The notes under the pieces are model-generated. The model was not told the origin of the DNA and did not search any database. It was given only the letters and a program-made list of their open reading frames with translations. Positions 45,457-57,357 of a DNA stretch of 64,000 nucleotides are shown here, piece after piece. Position numbers and translations under genes: made by a program. The first letter of the stretch is position 1, and each line of letters starts with the position of its first letter. Source of the DNA: Linnemannia schmuckeri (lineage: Eukaryota; Mortierellomycota; Mortierellomycetes; Mortierellales; Mortierellaceae). Location: NCBI GenBank assembly GCA_029449235.1, contig JANATG010000002.1, positions 3,844,001 to 3,908,000 of the forward strand, read 5' to 3'.

Positions 45457-47420
45457 ATGCCTTCCGTCTCGACCATCGCCCAGGCCGAGGAGGTCCGCAA
45501 GACTTCCCCTGAGCAGGCCATTCCTCTCTACCAGAGCATCCTCGCCGCCGCAGGAACAGGCATGTCCCTCCGTCAACTTGCTCTGCGAATCCACCCTTCG
45601 CATGGTCTCAATGCCATCACCTTGTTCAAATTGCTAGGACATGACGCGAAACTGACCTCCTTTGTTTTACGTTACATTTTTTCTGGAACGCAATATAGAC
45701 GTGGGTGCCAGAAACGACCAGGAAACTGCTCTTTTGAAGCTTGCACAATGCTACCGTGATCTCCAGTACGTCCTTTTCTCGCGTATCTTGTTGGATCAAC
45801 ATGTTGTGATTACGCGCCGATGTACTCAATGGATCGTCTAACTTATATATGCTTCTCCGCTGTGCCTACATTAGTCGCCCCAATGAGCTCGCCGCTCTTA
45901 TCCACGATTCCCGCACTCTGATCACCTCTATCCCTAAAGCCAAGACGGCCAAGATCAGTACGTAGTCAAGCAGCATGGATCGGATACCAGCAAAGTGGAT
46001 GAGGACATCTTTATTGTCGCATTTTGCATTCCGAATTGACTGAACCTAACATTGACATTGTCTTCTGACGTTCTTCACCTTTCAACAGTTCGAACTTTGA
46101 TCGACTACTTTTCCGAGATCCCCAACACTCTCCCTCTCCAGATCGAGGTCTGCAAGGAGACAATCCAGTGGACAATTCAGGAGAAGCGCATCTTTTTGAA
46201 GCAGGCATTGGAGACGCGATTGATCGCGTTGTACCTCGACAACAAGATGTACAGTGATTCTTTGGCACTGGTCGGCACATTACTCAAGGAGCTCAAGAAG
46301 TTGGATGATAAGATGGTTCTCGTAGAGGTCCAATTGTTGGAGAGTCGTGTCTGCCATGCCCTGCGCAACTTGCCCAAGGCCAAGGTAAATACACAATCTG
46401 GTAGTTGCGGGTGCACTTGATCAATACTCTCCTTGACATACTGTACCCCGAAGGGACGCAGGACTTGTTCTTTGCTTGACATCCAATGGAATCTCTTTTC
46501 TTAGGCTGCTTTGACTTCTGCCCGTACATCAGCCAATGCTATTTACTGCCCACCTCTTTTGCAGGCCGCTCTTGACATGCAGTCTGGAATCTTGCACGCA
46601 GAGGAGAAGGACTACAAAACTGGATTCTCGTACTTTTACGAGACCTTGGAGGGCTATTCCTCTTTGGACGATCCCAGAGCCATCTCTGCATTGAAGTACA
46701 TGTTGCTTTGCAAAGTCATGTTGAACTTGGTAAGCATTCTTTTTCAACCAATCAATAATTTATTTAGCCGATCTCATGTCACTTGTATACAGGAACGGAA
46801 GGCTAACTAGAGTAATATATTGATGTTTGTTCAAATAGTCGGATGATATCCAGTCAATCTTGAACAGTAAGGTTGCGCTCAAGTACCGCGGCGTGGAAGT
46901 CGAGGCCATGAAGGCCATTGCATCAGCTCACAACAACCGCTCCCTCCAGGAGTTTGAACAGGCCCTGGCCGCATACCGTGATGGTAAGTTTTCTTTCTTT
47001 GATTAACCAGTGCAGCTAAAGCTTAGCAGCATATTAAATGAACTATTGCTAAACGACCTTTCTCACTCATTTTATGTACCAATAGAGCTCGGAAACGACC
47101 CTATTATCAGGAATCACCTTGCGTCGTTGTACGATAAGTTGCTCGAACAGAATTTGGTCCGTGTGATTGAGCCCTTCTCGCGGGTGGAGATTTCACATAT
47201 TGCTGAGATCATCAAGCTGCCTGCACAACAGGTCGAGGTTAAGTTGTCGCAGATGATCTTGGACAAGACCTTCCACGGAGTACTAGACCAGGGCGCCGGA
47301 TGCCTTGTTGTGTTTGAGGAGACGCCTGTCGACAAGACCTACGAGAGCGCATTGGACACGATGAAGAACATGGCCAACGTGGTCGAGTCTCTCTACGAGA
47401 AGGCTTCCAAGTTGTCTTAG
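45457..47420 (+). CDS. RPN6: 26S proteasome regulatory subunit Rpn6 (PSMD11)
   Basis: Lid subunit that clamps the 19S lid to the base and 20S core. Exons 45457-45559, 45699-45765, 45875-45957, 46089-46384, 46505-46729, 46839-46983 and 47086-47420 give 417 residues, as expected. Diagnostic segments are FLKQALETRLIALY, VEVQLLESRVCHALRNLPKA, SARTSANAIYCPP, LKYMLLCKVMLN and, in the PCI domain, EQNLVRVIEPFSRVEISHI and KLSQMILDKTFHGVLDQG. The first intron appears to use a GC donor (AACAG/GCATGT) with acceptor ATATAG; it is the only junction I found that fits phase, giving Asp and then VGARNDQETALLKL. That N-terminal border is the least certain part of the model. Confidence 0.96.
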
Positions 47421-47726
47421 GTTGTCAAGGGAGTGGAATTGAATGCACAAAAAATTAGCAATGGTCGAGATGTGGGGGTTAGGCAACAACAACAACAGAA
47501 TAACAACCACGACTAGGAGGGGATGATGAAGAGTGGTGATTGAGGTGGTTTCTTTTGAAAGAGCACCTAATACAACTGTACCCCCCTCGAATAATGACCG
47601 AATTGAAACCCATTTGCTTCCGTGTCCATGACATGCCTACTATAATTATTCTGTATGAGTGTTTATTGCATGTGTGTGTTGTTGTTGTTACATATTCTGG
47701 AGAATTTCTTTCTTGCTGTAGGTTGT
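47421..47726. other. Convergent 3' spacer between RPN6 and the mitoribosomal gene
   Basis: 306 bases holding both 3' ends; no gene is seen. Confidence 0.6.
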
Positions 47727-48733
47727 TTAAACGCGGGTACCGGTCTTCTCGGCCGAGGCGACAATGTCCTCGAGCTTGGAACCGAGACGGATGACGGCGT
47801 GACGGAGCACACGAGGATCGACCTTGAGACGCTTGTTGAGCTCAGTAACCACAGTTGGGTTTGCATCGAATTGCATTAGCCATTGACTACAATAAGAGGA
47901 CGCACAAACGTGCAAGGTAGATTGGTTAGGAGATGACTTGAAGACCAATACAAGGAGATATGTGCAGGGTGTGATTAGAAGAATAAGAGAGAGTAGGAGG
48001 GAAAGATAGACTTACTATCCTTGCACGTGGTATTCCTGATGTTTCCGGATACGGTATGGAAGTTGCTTCTCGCCCAGGGGCTTCAGATTCCTGACGACAC
48101 CGCCCTTGTTCATGACGATCAATGAGGTCTGCTTGACCAGATCCTTCAAGTTAGCCTAAGGTTGGATACATATATGAAAAATGGGTGCTGGTTGTAAGTA
48201 CGGCTGCCAACATAGCTTTTGTAGGTATGTAGCAGAAGTGCATGTGTGTGGGTTGGCTGTCCATGAGCGCATGTTTCCTTGCTTATCCTAGGTGCTTGTT
48301 GTCGGCACTGTGTATCATCGCGCCAAATTGACTGTTGTTTCGGAGTGTTACTCCAGGTTATAGTGAACAAAGCGTCCCATGATTATGAATCTGGAGCGTT
48401 TCTGGATCATCAATGATAACTGATAAAATCAGTCTGAAGCAGCCCCAAAACTGTCTGCCTTTCAAAGACTGCAGTAACAAGAAGCTTTCGCGTTTGTTGC
48501 CTCCATGAAAAAGCATTTATCGGTCCCTGTTCACCAAAGCGTCCGACACTACTCCTGCCTGACCCGGTCCGGGACGAGACCCTTTCCTGATCTCTTTCCT
48601 TCCGAGAAGTGCTGATTCCCGATCCGTATGATCCTTCCTGTTGGTGTGCCGATCACTTCCAACTTTTAAGGAGAAGGAAATGTACCTCGACAAGGCGAGT
48701 CCTGGAGATGCAGAAGAGCTCGTAGAAGACCAT
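47727..48733 (-). CDS. MRP17: Mitochondrial small-subunit ribosomal protein bS6m
   Basis: Bacterial-type S6 protein of the mitochondrial ribosome. Exons 48686-48733, 48016-48155 and 47727-47886 give 115 residues. It starts MVFYELFCISRTRLVE, the typical S6 first strand (MxxYEL), continues LVKQTSLIVMNKGGVVRNL and GEKQLPYRIRKHQEYHVQGY, and has the FDANPTVVTELNKRLKVD helix and DPRVLRHAVIRLG, all S6 landmarks. The first intron of 530 bases is long relative to its exons. No cleavable presequence is evident, which is usual for this protein. Confidence 0.93.
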
Positions 48734-49000
48734 GGTCGGATATATATGAATGGGAGGAGGGTAAGTATAAATGAGTGATGTGAACGAAATCAGGCTTTGG
48801 TGAAGTAGGTCAAGGGATCGGTTGTTTGGAGAGTTGTGTGGCTTGGACATTTCAGACCTTTAGATTGATTTTCAGGGCACAAGAGTCCGGCTTTCAGTTT
48901 TGGGCAAATGTCTCGTTAGCAATATTTATTAAAAAAAAATAGGACGGATATATGGTGAAAAAAGGTCTTAAAAAAAAAGTAAAGCACGCTCGTTGGTCGT

Positions 49001-50662
49001 CTAGTTGCGCTGGGTATCCTTGATGAGGAAAGGATCAGAGGGCCAGGCACCAACGCCCTTCATAATGCGTTTCGTGAAAAAATCAATGATCCACGAGGGG
49101 AGAGTCTCCTGGAGCCGGATTAGAGTACCAACCCACCAGAATCCAATCAAGTAACGAGCCTTGGCCGCACCGTTCTTTTTCCTGATAGCCTTAACAGCCG
49201 CATCAACAACCCATTTGGACGGCATCGAGCGATCATACAACTGCTGAGAATGGTTACGAACACCCTGCATAAAATTGGGACCATACATCTTTTGGGTCTC
49301 GACACTCGACTCCTTCCAGACACGCTCAAGAACAGTGTGGGCCGAAGCAACGAGGGGGGTCTTAGCATAGAAGGGCTCGAGCATCGAGACGTCGATCTCC
49401 CAGGGCGACAACTCGACACGCAGGGTATCAAGGATTGACTCTGCCGCGTGCTTCGAGGCGTTGTAGCCGCCGTGGGCGGGAGGGTTGGCGCGACCGGCGA
49501 TGGAGGTAATGCTGAGGAGACGAGCGCGGGGCAGGTGCTTGCCCTGGGGACTATGTCGGGACTTTGCGTAGATACGCAAGCTGGGAAGCATTGCCTTAGT
49601 GATGCGGATAATCCCCATGTAGTTCACGTCCATGATTTTCTATTTAGTTCGTGTCGTAGAAAGGGATATTAGCAAATATGTTGACTTGAAGAGATGAGGC
49701 TGTCGAAAATTATGAGGCTAGCAGTGATTTGCTATGAAAGAAGAGAGAGGCTGGTTCTGGACTTCTTCCTCCTCCTTCTGTAACACAGCAGGAGAAGAGA
49801 GATGTGCAGGGTTCATGTATTTTTTTTTCTTTTGTCGGGGATTGGTTCCTAATTGCAAGTTGTTCTTCTTCTCCCCAACAAAAACTGTCGAGCTCGAGGC
49901 TAGTCATTCATCTGTTTGTGTTCAACTCGAATCCATCGATTGTTGGCATGAGTATGAGTATGAGTAACAGGCTTGGGTGAATTTTTTGTCTTGAAGAAGA
50001 GTTATTGTTGTTGTTGTTGTTGTTGTTGCCTTTACCTGGAAACTATCCTCGGAAGCAAAGTCGAAGAATCCACCAGCATAAATACCTATTTATTCAAAAA
50101 CCAAACAAACAATGGGGTGGATGCATGTTAGCACAAGTAACAAAAAAAACCCCGTGCCGGTCAAACCAGTCCACTTGTACATATACCAACGAAACAAACA
50201 AAGCGAAGAGAACATACCGGCGTTGTTGAGGACACAGTAGACACCCTGAGGGCACTCGGCCTCAATCTGGGCACGGAGGCGGTTGACATCGTTCTGATTG
50301 GTGACATCGACCTGGACGGCTCTAATGCGAGACGACTGCTTGGCCTTGTAAGCCTCGACAGCCTTCTCGGTCAAGCAGGTCGCGTAGACGGTGTAGCCGC
50401 CACGCTGAAAGAGCTCCTGAACGATCTCTGATCCGAATCCAGTATCGCAGCCTATGGTAATTCCCAAAATAAAAAAAAATAGGCTAGGGGTTAATAAAAA
50501 ATATGCAGGTGGATAGCACATAGAAGGACGCGCTGTTGGTGACCAATAAATGAAGATCTTTATGTTCTTAAAGCTGTTCTCTTCTGTTTTTTCTTTAAAG
50601 CTAGTTCGTATCTCTTTACCTGTGATAACGACGACGAGGTTGGCTGAGTTGGTGAGGGTCAT
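49001..50662 (-). CDS. Short-chain dehydrogenase/reductase (SDR9C / retinol-17beta-HSD-like)
   Basis: NAD(P)-dependent oxidoreductase of the classical SDR fold. Exons 50620-50662, 50218-50451, 50036-50085 and 49001-49639 give 321 residues. The nucleotide-binding motif TGCDTGFG is created across the first splice, NNAG lies at the second junction, the catalytic Ser is in LLSITSIAG and the active-site YxxxK in YNASKHAAES. The motif spacing and the LSPWEIDVSMLEPFYAKTPL region resemble vertebrate SDR9C retinol/steroid dehydrogenases and hydroxybutyrate dehydrogenases. A hydrophobic patch near the C-terminus (RYLIGFWWVGTLIRL) may attach it to membrane. The true substrate cannot be read from sequence. 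Confidence 0.92.
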
Positions 50663-52279
50663 GTTGAGTTATGAGAAATGAGGAATGAGAAGGGTATGTG
50701 GAATTAGAGAAAGAGAAGGCAGAGGAGGAAGAATGTACAAGTTGATGAGGAACTGAAAAAAAGGGTGGAAGGTAAAAGAGAGGGAAGTTGACTTGTGATA
50801 AAAAACAGGGTAAGAAAGGATGAGAACAAAAAGAAAGGAGGGTTTGCGAGCCGCTTTTTATACGAGAAAGGTTAAAGATGTTCACTTTGGGTTGTACGGC
50901 CCCCACTCACTCGCCCAACAGTAAGAACAGGTATGTCGTTCAGGCACGCATAAAAAATCTAAAGGAAAAAGGTGAGCCGTGCACAGGCACAACAGCACAT
51001 GTGCTTCCCTGTTTTCTTTTACTCTTTGTGGAGAAATATGAAGAGGACAGGAGAGGACGTTCAGTTTGACAAGCGATGAGTGATACCAAATGCCAAGGAC
51101 TATAGGCAATAAACGTTGTCTTATTCGTCTGCTTGCCGATGGATAGAGATTGAATTGTCATCCCGAATGGTATTGGATCAAGGAACGGGAGAATACCGAT
51201 GCCCAAGGCGTATGGGGTCAGCCACCGACCCGAGCTTCTGATGAAGGGAGAGAGGGTGCGGCTCAAAAAACAAGATTTATGAACGGCCGTTAGGGGGATT
51301 ATCGGAATTCAACTTGATTTTTTTTTTTTTTTTTTTTTTCGCTTGTTGTTAGCGAGCCGAAGGCTACACAAAGTACTAGAACATAATTGTGGGTGAGCTG
51401 TGGGAAAGGTATGTAGTAGATAAGCAGGAGGATGGCAGGATAGAGAAGCTTCTCCTGCCAGGACCAACTAGGCCGTCTAAATGCAATCTAAGAAGCACCT
51501 TTTCATCTTGTATCTCCTCCACCTTCATCTCCACCATGCCTTTCCATTAATTATTATTGAAATGGTTTTTTTTGTCATATGTAGACCCTTGATGCATATT
51601 CTCCACACTTATTCAAGTTGACATTGATTTTTGAATCCAGGTGATCGCTCGCCGATATAATCGGATCCAGGTTGGATGCGATCAGTGGCTGTGCTGTGAA
51701 GGAAAAGCAGGTAATCATCATTTTGCATATCTACCAGGCCAGTTCCCATCATCATGTTTTGTTTAGGGCAGTCCTGCTCAAGGAGGATACATCGCAGAAG
51801 TACTCTGTTGTTTCGATATGTGTTCCTGGATGTAACTGTGAGTGTGCCTGAACCATACAGGTCGTGATTTTTTTTTTATCTTGCTTTGACTGCCTGTTCA
51901 GAACCCCCCTTTTACTCCTTTTGGTCCTGCCTTCTTATTCAGCCAGTCAGACTTCAGAGACACTTGCCTGAACTACTCTCCACCTGTTTCTCTCTCTCTC
52001 TCGCATCATCTCCAGTTGAAGCACCAACGGTCACTCTTTTTTAGCTCTCATCCTTTTTTTTATTCATTCTTTCCCTTCGTTCATTCTTCATCCAGCCCTC
52101 GTCCTTGTCCCCTTCGTCTCTTCTCCTCTTCCTCTCCTCCCTCTGTCTTCATCCACTCTCACGCTCTCACTCTGACATATACTCACACTCAACTCACACT
52201 CACACTCACTCTTACACACCCCCCACCCCACTCAACAACCCTTTCCCCTTCGTCACCCCCCACACAACTCTGATCCATC
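50663..52279. other. Divergent intergenic region between the SDR and AP-2 alpha genes
   Basis: No gene is supported. It has a TATA-like TTTTTATACG near 50855 for the SDR side, a poly(T) run at 51319-51339, and CT- and ACTC-rich sequence at 52080-52270 just before the AP-2 ATG. Confidence 0.6.
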
Positions 52280-55200
52280 ATGGCTATGCGCGGTTTGACC
52301 GTGTTCATCGCGGACATTCGTAACTGTACGTCAGCAACAAAAACACTATCACCACTCTTCAGGAACTCATTTACAGGCACACCTTTCACACTGCAAGCCA
52401 AGACACTTCTCCTAACGATGCAAGCACTTCGCATTACTAATTAGGTCGTGTCCGCGAACTCGAGGAAAAGCGAATCAACAAGGAGATGGCCAACATCCGT
52501 ACCAAGTTCAAAGGTTCGATCCTCAAGCAAATCATCTTTACTACAGGACAATGCGCATGATTCCTTCGTGCGTGACTTAATTGTAGCAACCACCCTTGAC
52601 CAACTGTCACTAATACCATTTATACTTTGCTTTACTGACTACGAATAGATGGAAACTTGAGTGGATACGACAAAAAGAAATACGTGTGCAAACTGCTGTA
52701 TATGTACATTCTCGGATGGGATATCGACTTTGGACACATGGAAGCCGTCAACCTCATCTCTAGTCCAAAGTACAGCGAAAAGCAGATTGTAAGTCTGGTT
52801 CAGTTGCAGCACAGTATTTTGTTTTTCCAGGAAGACGAGGTTCATTGGTCGATGGTTGCACTGGATGTCTGGATATCCATGTTCTTTTCGCTGTTGAAGT
52901 TTTCAACTTGTTCTCGGGAAATCTAACATGCTGGACTATCTTCCTCTGTTCTATCGCACAATACAGGGTTATCTCGGGATTACGCTGTTGATGCACGAGA
53001 ACAGCGACCTGGTGCGCCTGGTCGTCAACTCGATTCGCAAGGATCTGGACGACAACAACGAAATCCACAACTGCCTAGCCCTGCACGCTATTGCCAACAT
53101 TGGAGGCAGGGAAATGGCCGAGTCTTTGGCAAGTGATGTGCATCGTCTCCTGGTGTCTCCGTAAGTGTTAAAAATGCCTGCCTTTTTTCGTATTTCCTTA
53201 TTTCTTTGGTGTGCTATTTTGCATGATGCTTTGCTTGTGTTTGTGTGATAGGATATATGCGTTTTCTTGGAGTAGCCTGATTGTTGTTTTTGTGCTCTGA
53301 TCGTCTGCAAAAAGCAAAGAGTGTACCAACGAGAGAGTGCTCTCACATTCATTTCGCTTTTTGTGTTTCCTATTTTTAATAATCAAATTCATCCGTCTTT
53401 ATATCTGTGTCTGACAAAAAAATTATGTTTGCTCTGGGAAACAATTGGTTTTGACCTGATTAGAAACTCAAAGAGTTTTGTCAAGAAAAAGGCTGCACTG
53501 ACAATGTTGCGACTCTTCAGGAAACATCCGGACGTCATCCCTGCCCCCGACTGGGCCGAACGTATAACCAACATCATCGATGACTATGATCTCGGCGTCT
53601 GTCTCTCCGTCACCAGTCTGATCACTGCCCTCGCCCAACAATACCCAGAAGCCTTTATGCTGGCCATCCCCAAGGCGATCATGCGACTCCACAAGGTACA
53701 AGAGCGGAGACTAAATCACTTCAATCAAAAAGGAACCAGGAGAAAAGAAAGAAAGTGGATGTATTGCGATCATTTTGTTGAACTATGCTTTTTTTCCTCC
53801 ATGGACACATAGGTGATCGTGGAACGCGACTTTTCTGCAGACTATGTCTACTACAAGATCCCAATCCCATGGCTCCAGGTCAAGCTTCTTCGCTTGTTGC
53901 AATACTTCCCTCCAACTGGTATGTTTGTTACATAGGTTTGATTTGTGGCGTTATATTAACGCGCGCACATCGTGTACTGTGATTGGTAGGAGCATCATAC
54001 AGCCATCGGAGAACTAATGCAGTAATAACGTTAATTGCTCTCTATTAGAGGATCCCAACATGTCTGAAATGTTGCACAATGTCCTCCAGACCATCATCAA
54101 CAACTCACAAGAGACCCCGAGGAATGTGCAACACAACAACGCCCAGAACGCCATCCTCTTTGAGGCCATCAACCTGGCTATTCATCTGGACTGCGAGTCG
54201 GACATTGTACGACAGGCAACCAACATTCTTGCGCGATTCATCCTCTCCAAGGAGACCAATGTGCGCTATCTCGGTCTGGAGACGATGGCCCATTTGGCTG
54301 CTGTGACCGACGAACTGGACGAGATCAAGAAACACGAGGAGACCATTATTTTATCGTTGCGGGACAAGGATATCAGTGTTCGTCGTCGTGGATTGGACCT
54401 TCTCTATAGTATGTGCGATGTTTCCAACGCCAAAACCATTGTCTCTGAGCTTATTCGCTACCTTCACATTGCCGACTATGCCCTTCGTGAGGAGATGGTG
54501 CTCAAAATTGCCATTATGACCGAAAAATACGCCACGGAGCATTCGTGGTACGTTGACGTCATCTTGCAGCTCATCAGCTCGGCAGGAGACCATGTCGGAG
54601 AGGAGGTCTGGTACAGAGTCGTTCAGATTGTCACCAACCATGAGAACCTTCAAGAATACTCGGCCAAGATGGTTCTTCACTACATGCGGTCGCCCCACTG
54701 TCACGAGAACATGCTCAAGGTCGGAGGATACATTCTCGGAGAGTACGGACACTTGATCGCCAATCTTCCAGGAGCTTCACCCATCGAACAGTTCAACACC
54801 CTCCATGCTCGTTTTGGTCTCTGCTCGCTCGCCACTCGTGCATTGCTGCTCTCGACATACATCAAGTTCATAAACCTGTTCCCCGAGATCAAGGGTGCTA
54901 TTCTTGCTGTCTTCAACCAATATCGCCACGTTCTAGACGCCGAGTTGCAGCAGCGTGCATGCGAGTACATGGCCATCGCCACTATGCCCACAGATGACCT
55001 TTTGCAGACTGTTTGCGAGGAGATGCCTCAGTTCCCTGAGCGCGAATCTGCTTTGCTCTCACGGTTGAACGAGAAGACTGGGCAGACCGAGGACAAACGG
55101 ACATGGAACATTGGTGGCAAGGATTCGAACGAAAAGACGCCAGCGAACCTGTTGGCGGCCACCAAGGAGCGTAACGAGAATGGAAGCGTCGACGATTTGG

Positions 55201-56180
55201 TCAACAGTGTCAGCAACACGAGCATCAGCGCTGCTGGCGGCGAGAATGGGGCTGCAGCACCTGCCAACGGATCGGCTGCCCCTCCTACTCCTGCTGCCCC
55301 AGCGACCAAGGCCGGATTGACATGGAAGGACCAGTTGGCGCCAGGATACGAGAACTGGTACAACCGCCTGCGGGATGGTGCTGACGGCATCTTGTACGAG
55401 GACAGCATTTTGCAGATCGGTATCAAGTCCGAGTACCATGGCCACTTAGGACGTCTCGCAATCTACTTTGGCAACAAGACTCACACTCAGCTCAACTCGT
55501 TTGCGGTGTCTGTTGAGGCACCAGAGGGCCTCGTCGTCGCCAACTCTCATACCCTGGCGACATCCATTGGACCTTCGACCCAGATTCAGCAGCTTTACAG
55601 TCTAGAGTGCCAACAGATTGTGACGGAGGTGCCCTTGATCCGTATCTCGTACCAGGCAGGATCGACCCAGAGTATCTACCTCAAACTGCCTGTCTTGATG
55701 TCACGGTTCATTGAGCCCATCCAGCTTGCAAGCGCAGACTTTTTCGGTCGCTGGAAGCAGATTGGAGGTGCTCCTCGCGAGGTTCAGGAGATTATCAAGG
55801 TACCAGGCAAGATTGAGTTGGAGAGGGCACGTTCAATTCTGGTCAACCACCGTTTGGGTATTTGCGAGAATGTGGATCCCAAGCCTGGCAACTTTGTCGC
55901 CACCGGTGTCTTTAACACCTCCTTGAGCGGCAAGGTCGGCTGTCTCTTGCGTCTAGAGCCCAACCACGAGACGAATGTAAGTCTTTGTCTTGCTTTTAGA
56001 GTTAGTAAGATGATATGGCTTCTAGTTTCGGTTATTTTTCCTAACGACAATTACTTTCATTGTTTCTCATTCTAGATGTACCGCTTGACTATCAGGACAA
56101 CGTCAGATGTGGTTTCCAAGCACTTGAAGGAGATCTTGCACACGGCGCTGCTCTACAAGCCAGCTCCCTCTACTCGATAG
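52280..56180 (+). CDS. AP-2 adaptor complex subunit alpha
   Basis: Large subunit of the clathrin adaptor that selects plasma-membrane cargo and binds PtdIns(4,5)P2. Exons 52280-52325, 52445-52513, 52649-52788, 52967-53160, 53464-53695, 53813-53918, 54049-55976 and 56076-56180 give 939 residues, close to animal alpha-adaptins. It opens MAMRGLTVFIADIRN and has the basic ELEEKRINKEMANIR and GYDKKKYVCKLLYMYILGWD segments of the alpha trunk. The adaptin helical solenoid runs to about residue 620. A short Ala/Pro-rich hinge follows, without obvious clathrin boxes, and then the appendage (YENSILQIGIKSEY-like sequence, FFGRWKQIGG) to the end. All phases agree. Assignment to alpha rather than gamma is based on the appendage. 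Confidence 0.96.
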
Positions 56181-56406
56181 AGACTGGTCTCCTGATAGAG
56201 CGAACTGTAATTTTGTTTTTTGAAAACCAACGCGCAGAAACATAAAAAAACACGAGTAAATATTCTTTTAGGACAAAAATGACGCGTCTTTAGAGTGTTT
56301 ATTATAAGGTGTTGGTTGTGGCTGTCTATTCAAATGATTGGGAGGTAGAGAAAGGGGATTGGAGATAGACTGGAGGGTGCAGACGGCTGCAGCGTCATAT
56401 CAACAG

Positions 56407-56755
56407 TTAAGCTGTCGAATCCTCTAAGGTGCAGTTGAAGGAAAAAAGTTATTAATTTCATTCGTTTGGACGGACGAGGTTGAAAAGAAACATTAAAGGT
56501 GAGAAAATCATTCAGTATTCACGTACTCTTTTGTCCAAGGGTAAAGTAGGCATACGTGACATCGACACCAGCAACAAAGGCCACACTTGAGACGATGGCC
56601 AGCTTCTTGGTCGAGTGTTGGGCCATAGCAACAGCGACAGCGGGAGCTGAGGACTCGGCAGCTGCAGCAGTGGCAGAGAACTGGCGGGCGGCCGCGGTAC
56701 GAAGGGGAGCGGCGACACGGACCATGCGAGCAGCAGAGGAAGTGATGGCAGACAT
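56407..56755 (-). CDS. Small mitochondrial single-pass membrane protein
   Basis: Exons 56527-56755 and 56407-56423 join as A/AG and give 81 residues ending KKDSTA. The N-terminus is rich in Ala, Arg and Ser without acidic residues (MSAITSSAARMVRVAAPLR), a typical matrix-targeting presequence, with RQFSATA a likely cleavage site. A hydrophobic segment near residues 52-73 (LAIVSSVAFVAGVDVTYAYF) is a single membrane helix. Size and layout fit small inner-membrane respiratory-chain or assembly subunits, but I do not recognise the family. A second exon of 17 bases carries the last five codons. A decayed copy with the same exon structure is at 61923-62268. Confidence 0.8.
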
Positions 56756-57166
56756 GTTTTATTTTAGTTGCTGGTTGGTGTACTTTTTGAGAAGAGTGGA
56801 GAGGAGTTGTTGCTTTGTGTTGTAGTTGTTGTAGTTGTAGTTGTTGCTGAGAATAATAAGTTGGAGGGGACTGTCGATCCTTTTATATCTTTTTTCCCTT
56901 CTATGCTTGTTTTTTCGGCAATTGCCATAACCAACACTCATCCGATCGACTTTTTGATTTCCCCCTCTTTTGACAATTGGTCGTCATAGCGTCAAGCAAC
57001 AAACAAAACAATGAGCCCTATTTGACAAACGAGTTTTCCGTTGCTCGGACGCGGCGTGCGGGATATCGCGGAGTGATTTGTAATACCTGCTATATTACCT
57101 TTCTCGGACGAGCAGGGCAAGGTCAAATCTTAGGCTTTGCGCATTTTTTTCCCTTATGGCACAGTA
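56756..57166. other. Promoter region of the small mitochondrial protein gene
   Basis: Shares several blocks with the region 62269-62712 upstream of the decayed copy (AGAGTGGAGAG, GCGTCAAGC, TGCGCATTTTTTTC), so the duplication included promoter DNA. It runs directly into the left end of the transposon. Confidence 0.7.
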
Positions 57167-57232
57167 CAGTCGAATGTGGTTTTTGGGCACACTTGCCCAG
57201 CTAAAAATGCGTCCAAAAAAACAAAATGGATT
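57167..57232 (+). repeat. Left terminal inverted repeat of the transposon
   Basis: Begins after a TA dinucleotide at 57165-57166 and ends ACAAAATGGATT at 57221-57232; mirrored by 59624-59687. Confidence 0.8.
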
Positions 57233-57357
57233 GAATTGCCCTTCGTCTCAAATATACAGTGCACGAGAGTACTGATACAACCATGTACTCATGCCCAAAG
57301 AGAAAAGAAGAGGTTGTATTTTATTCATGATCATTCATGACTTCCTGGACCAGCTTT

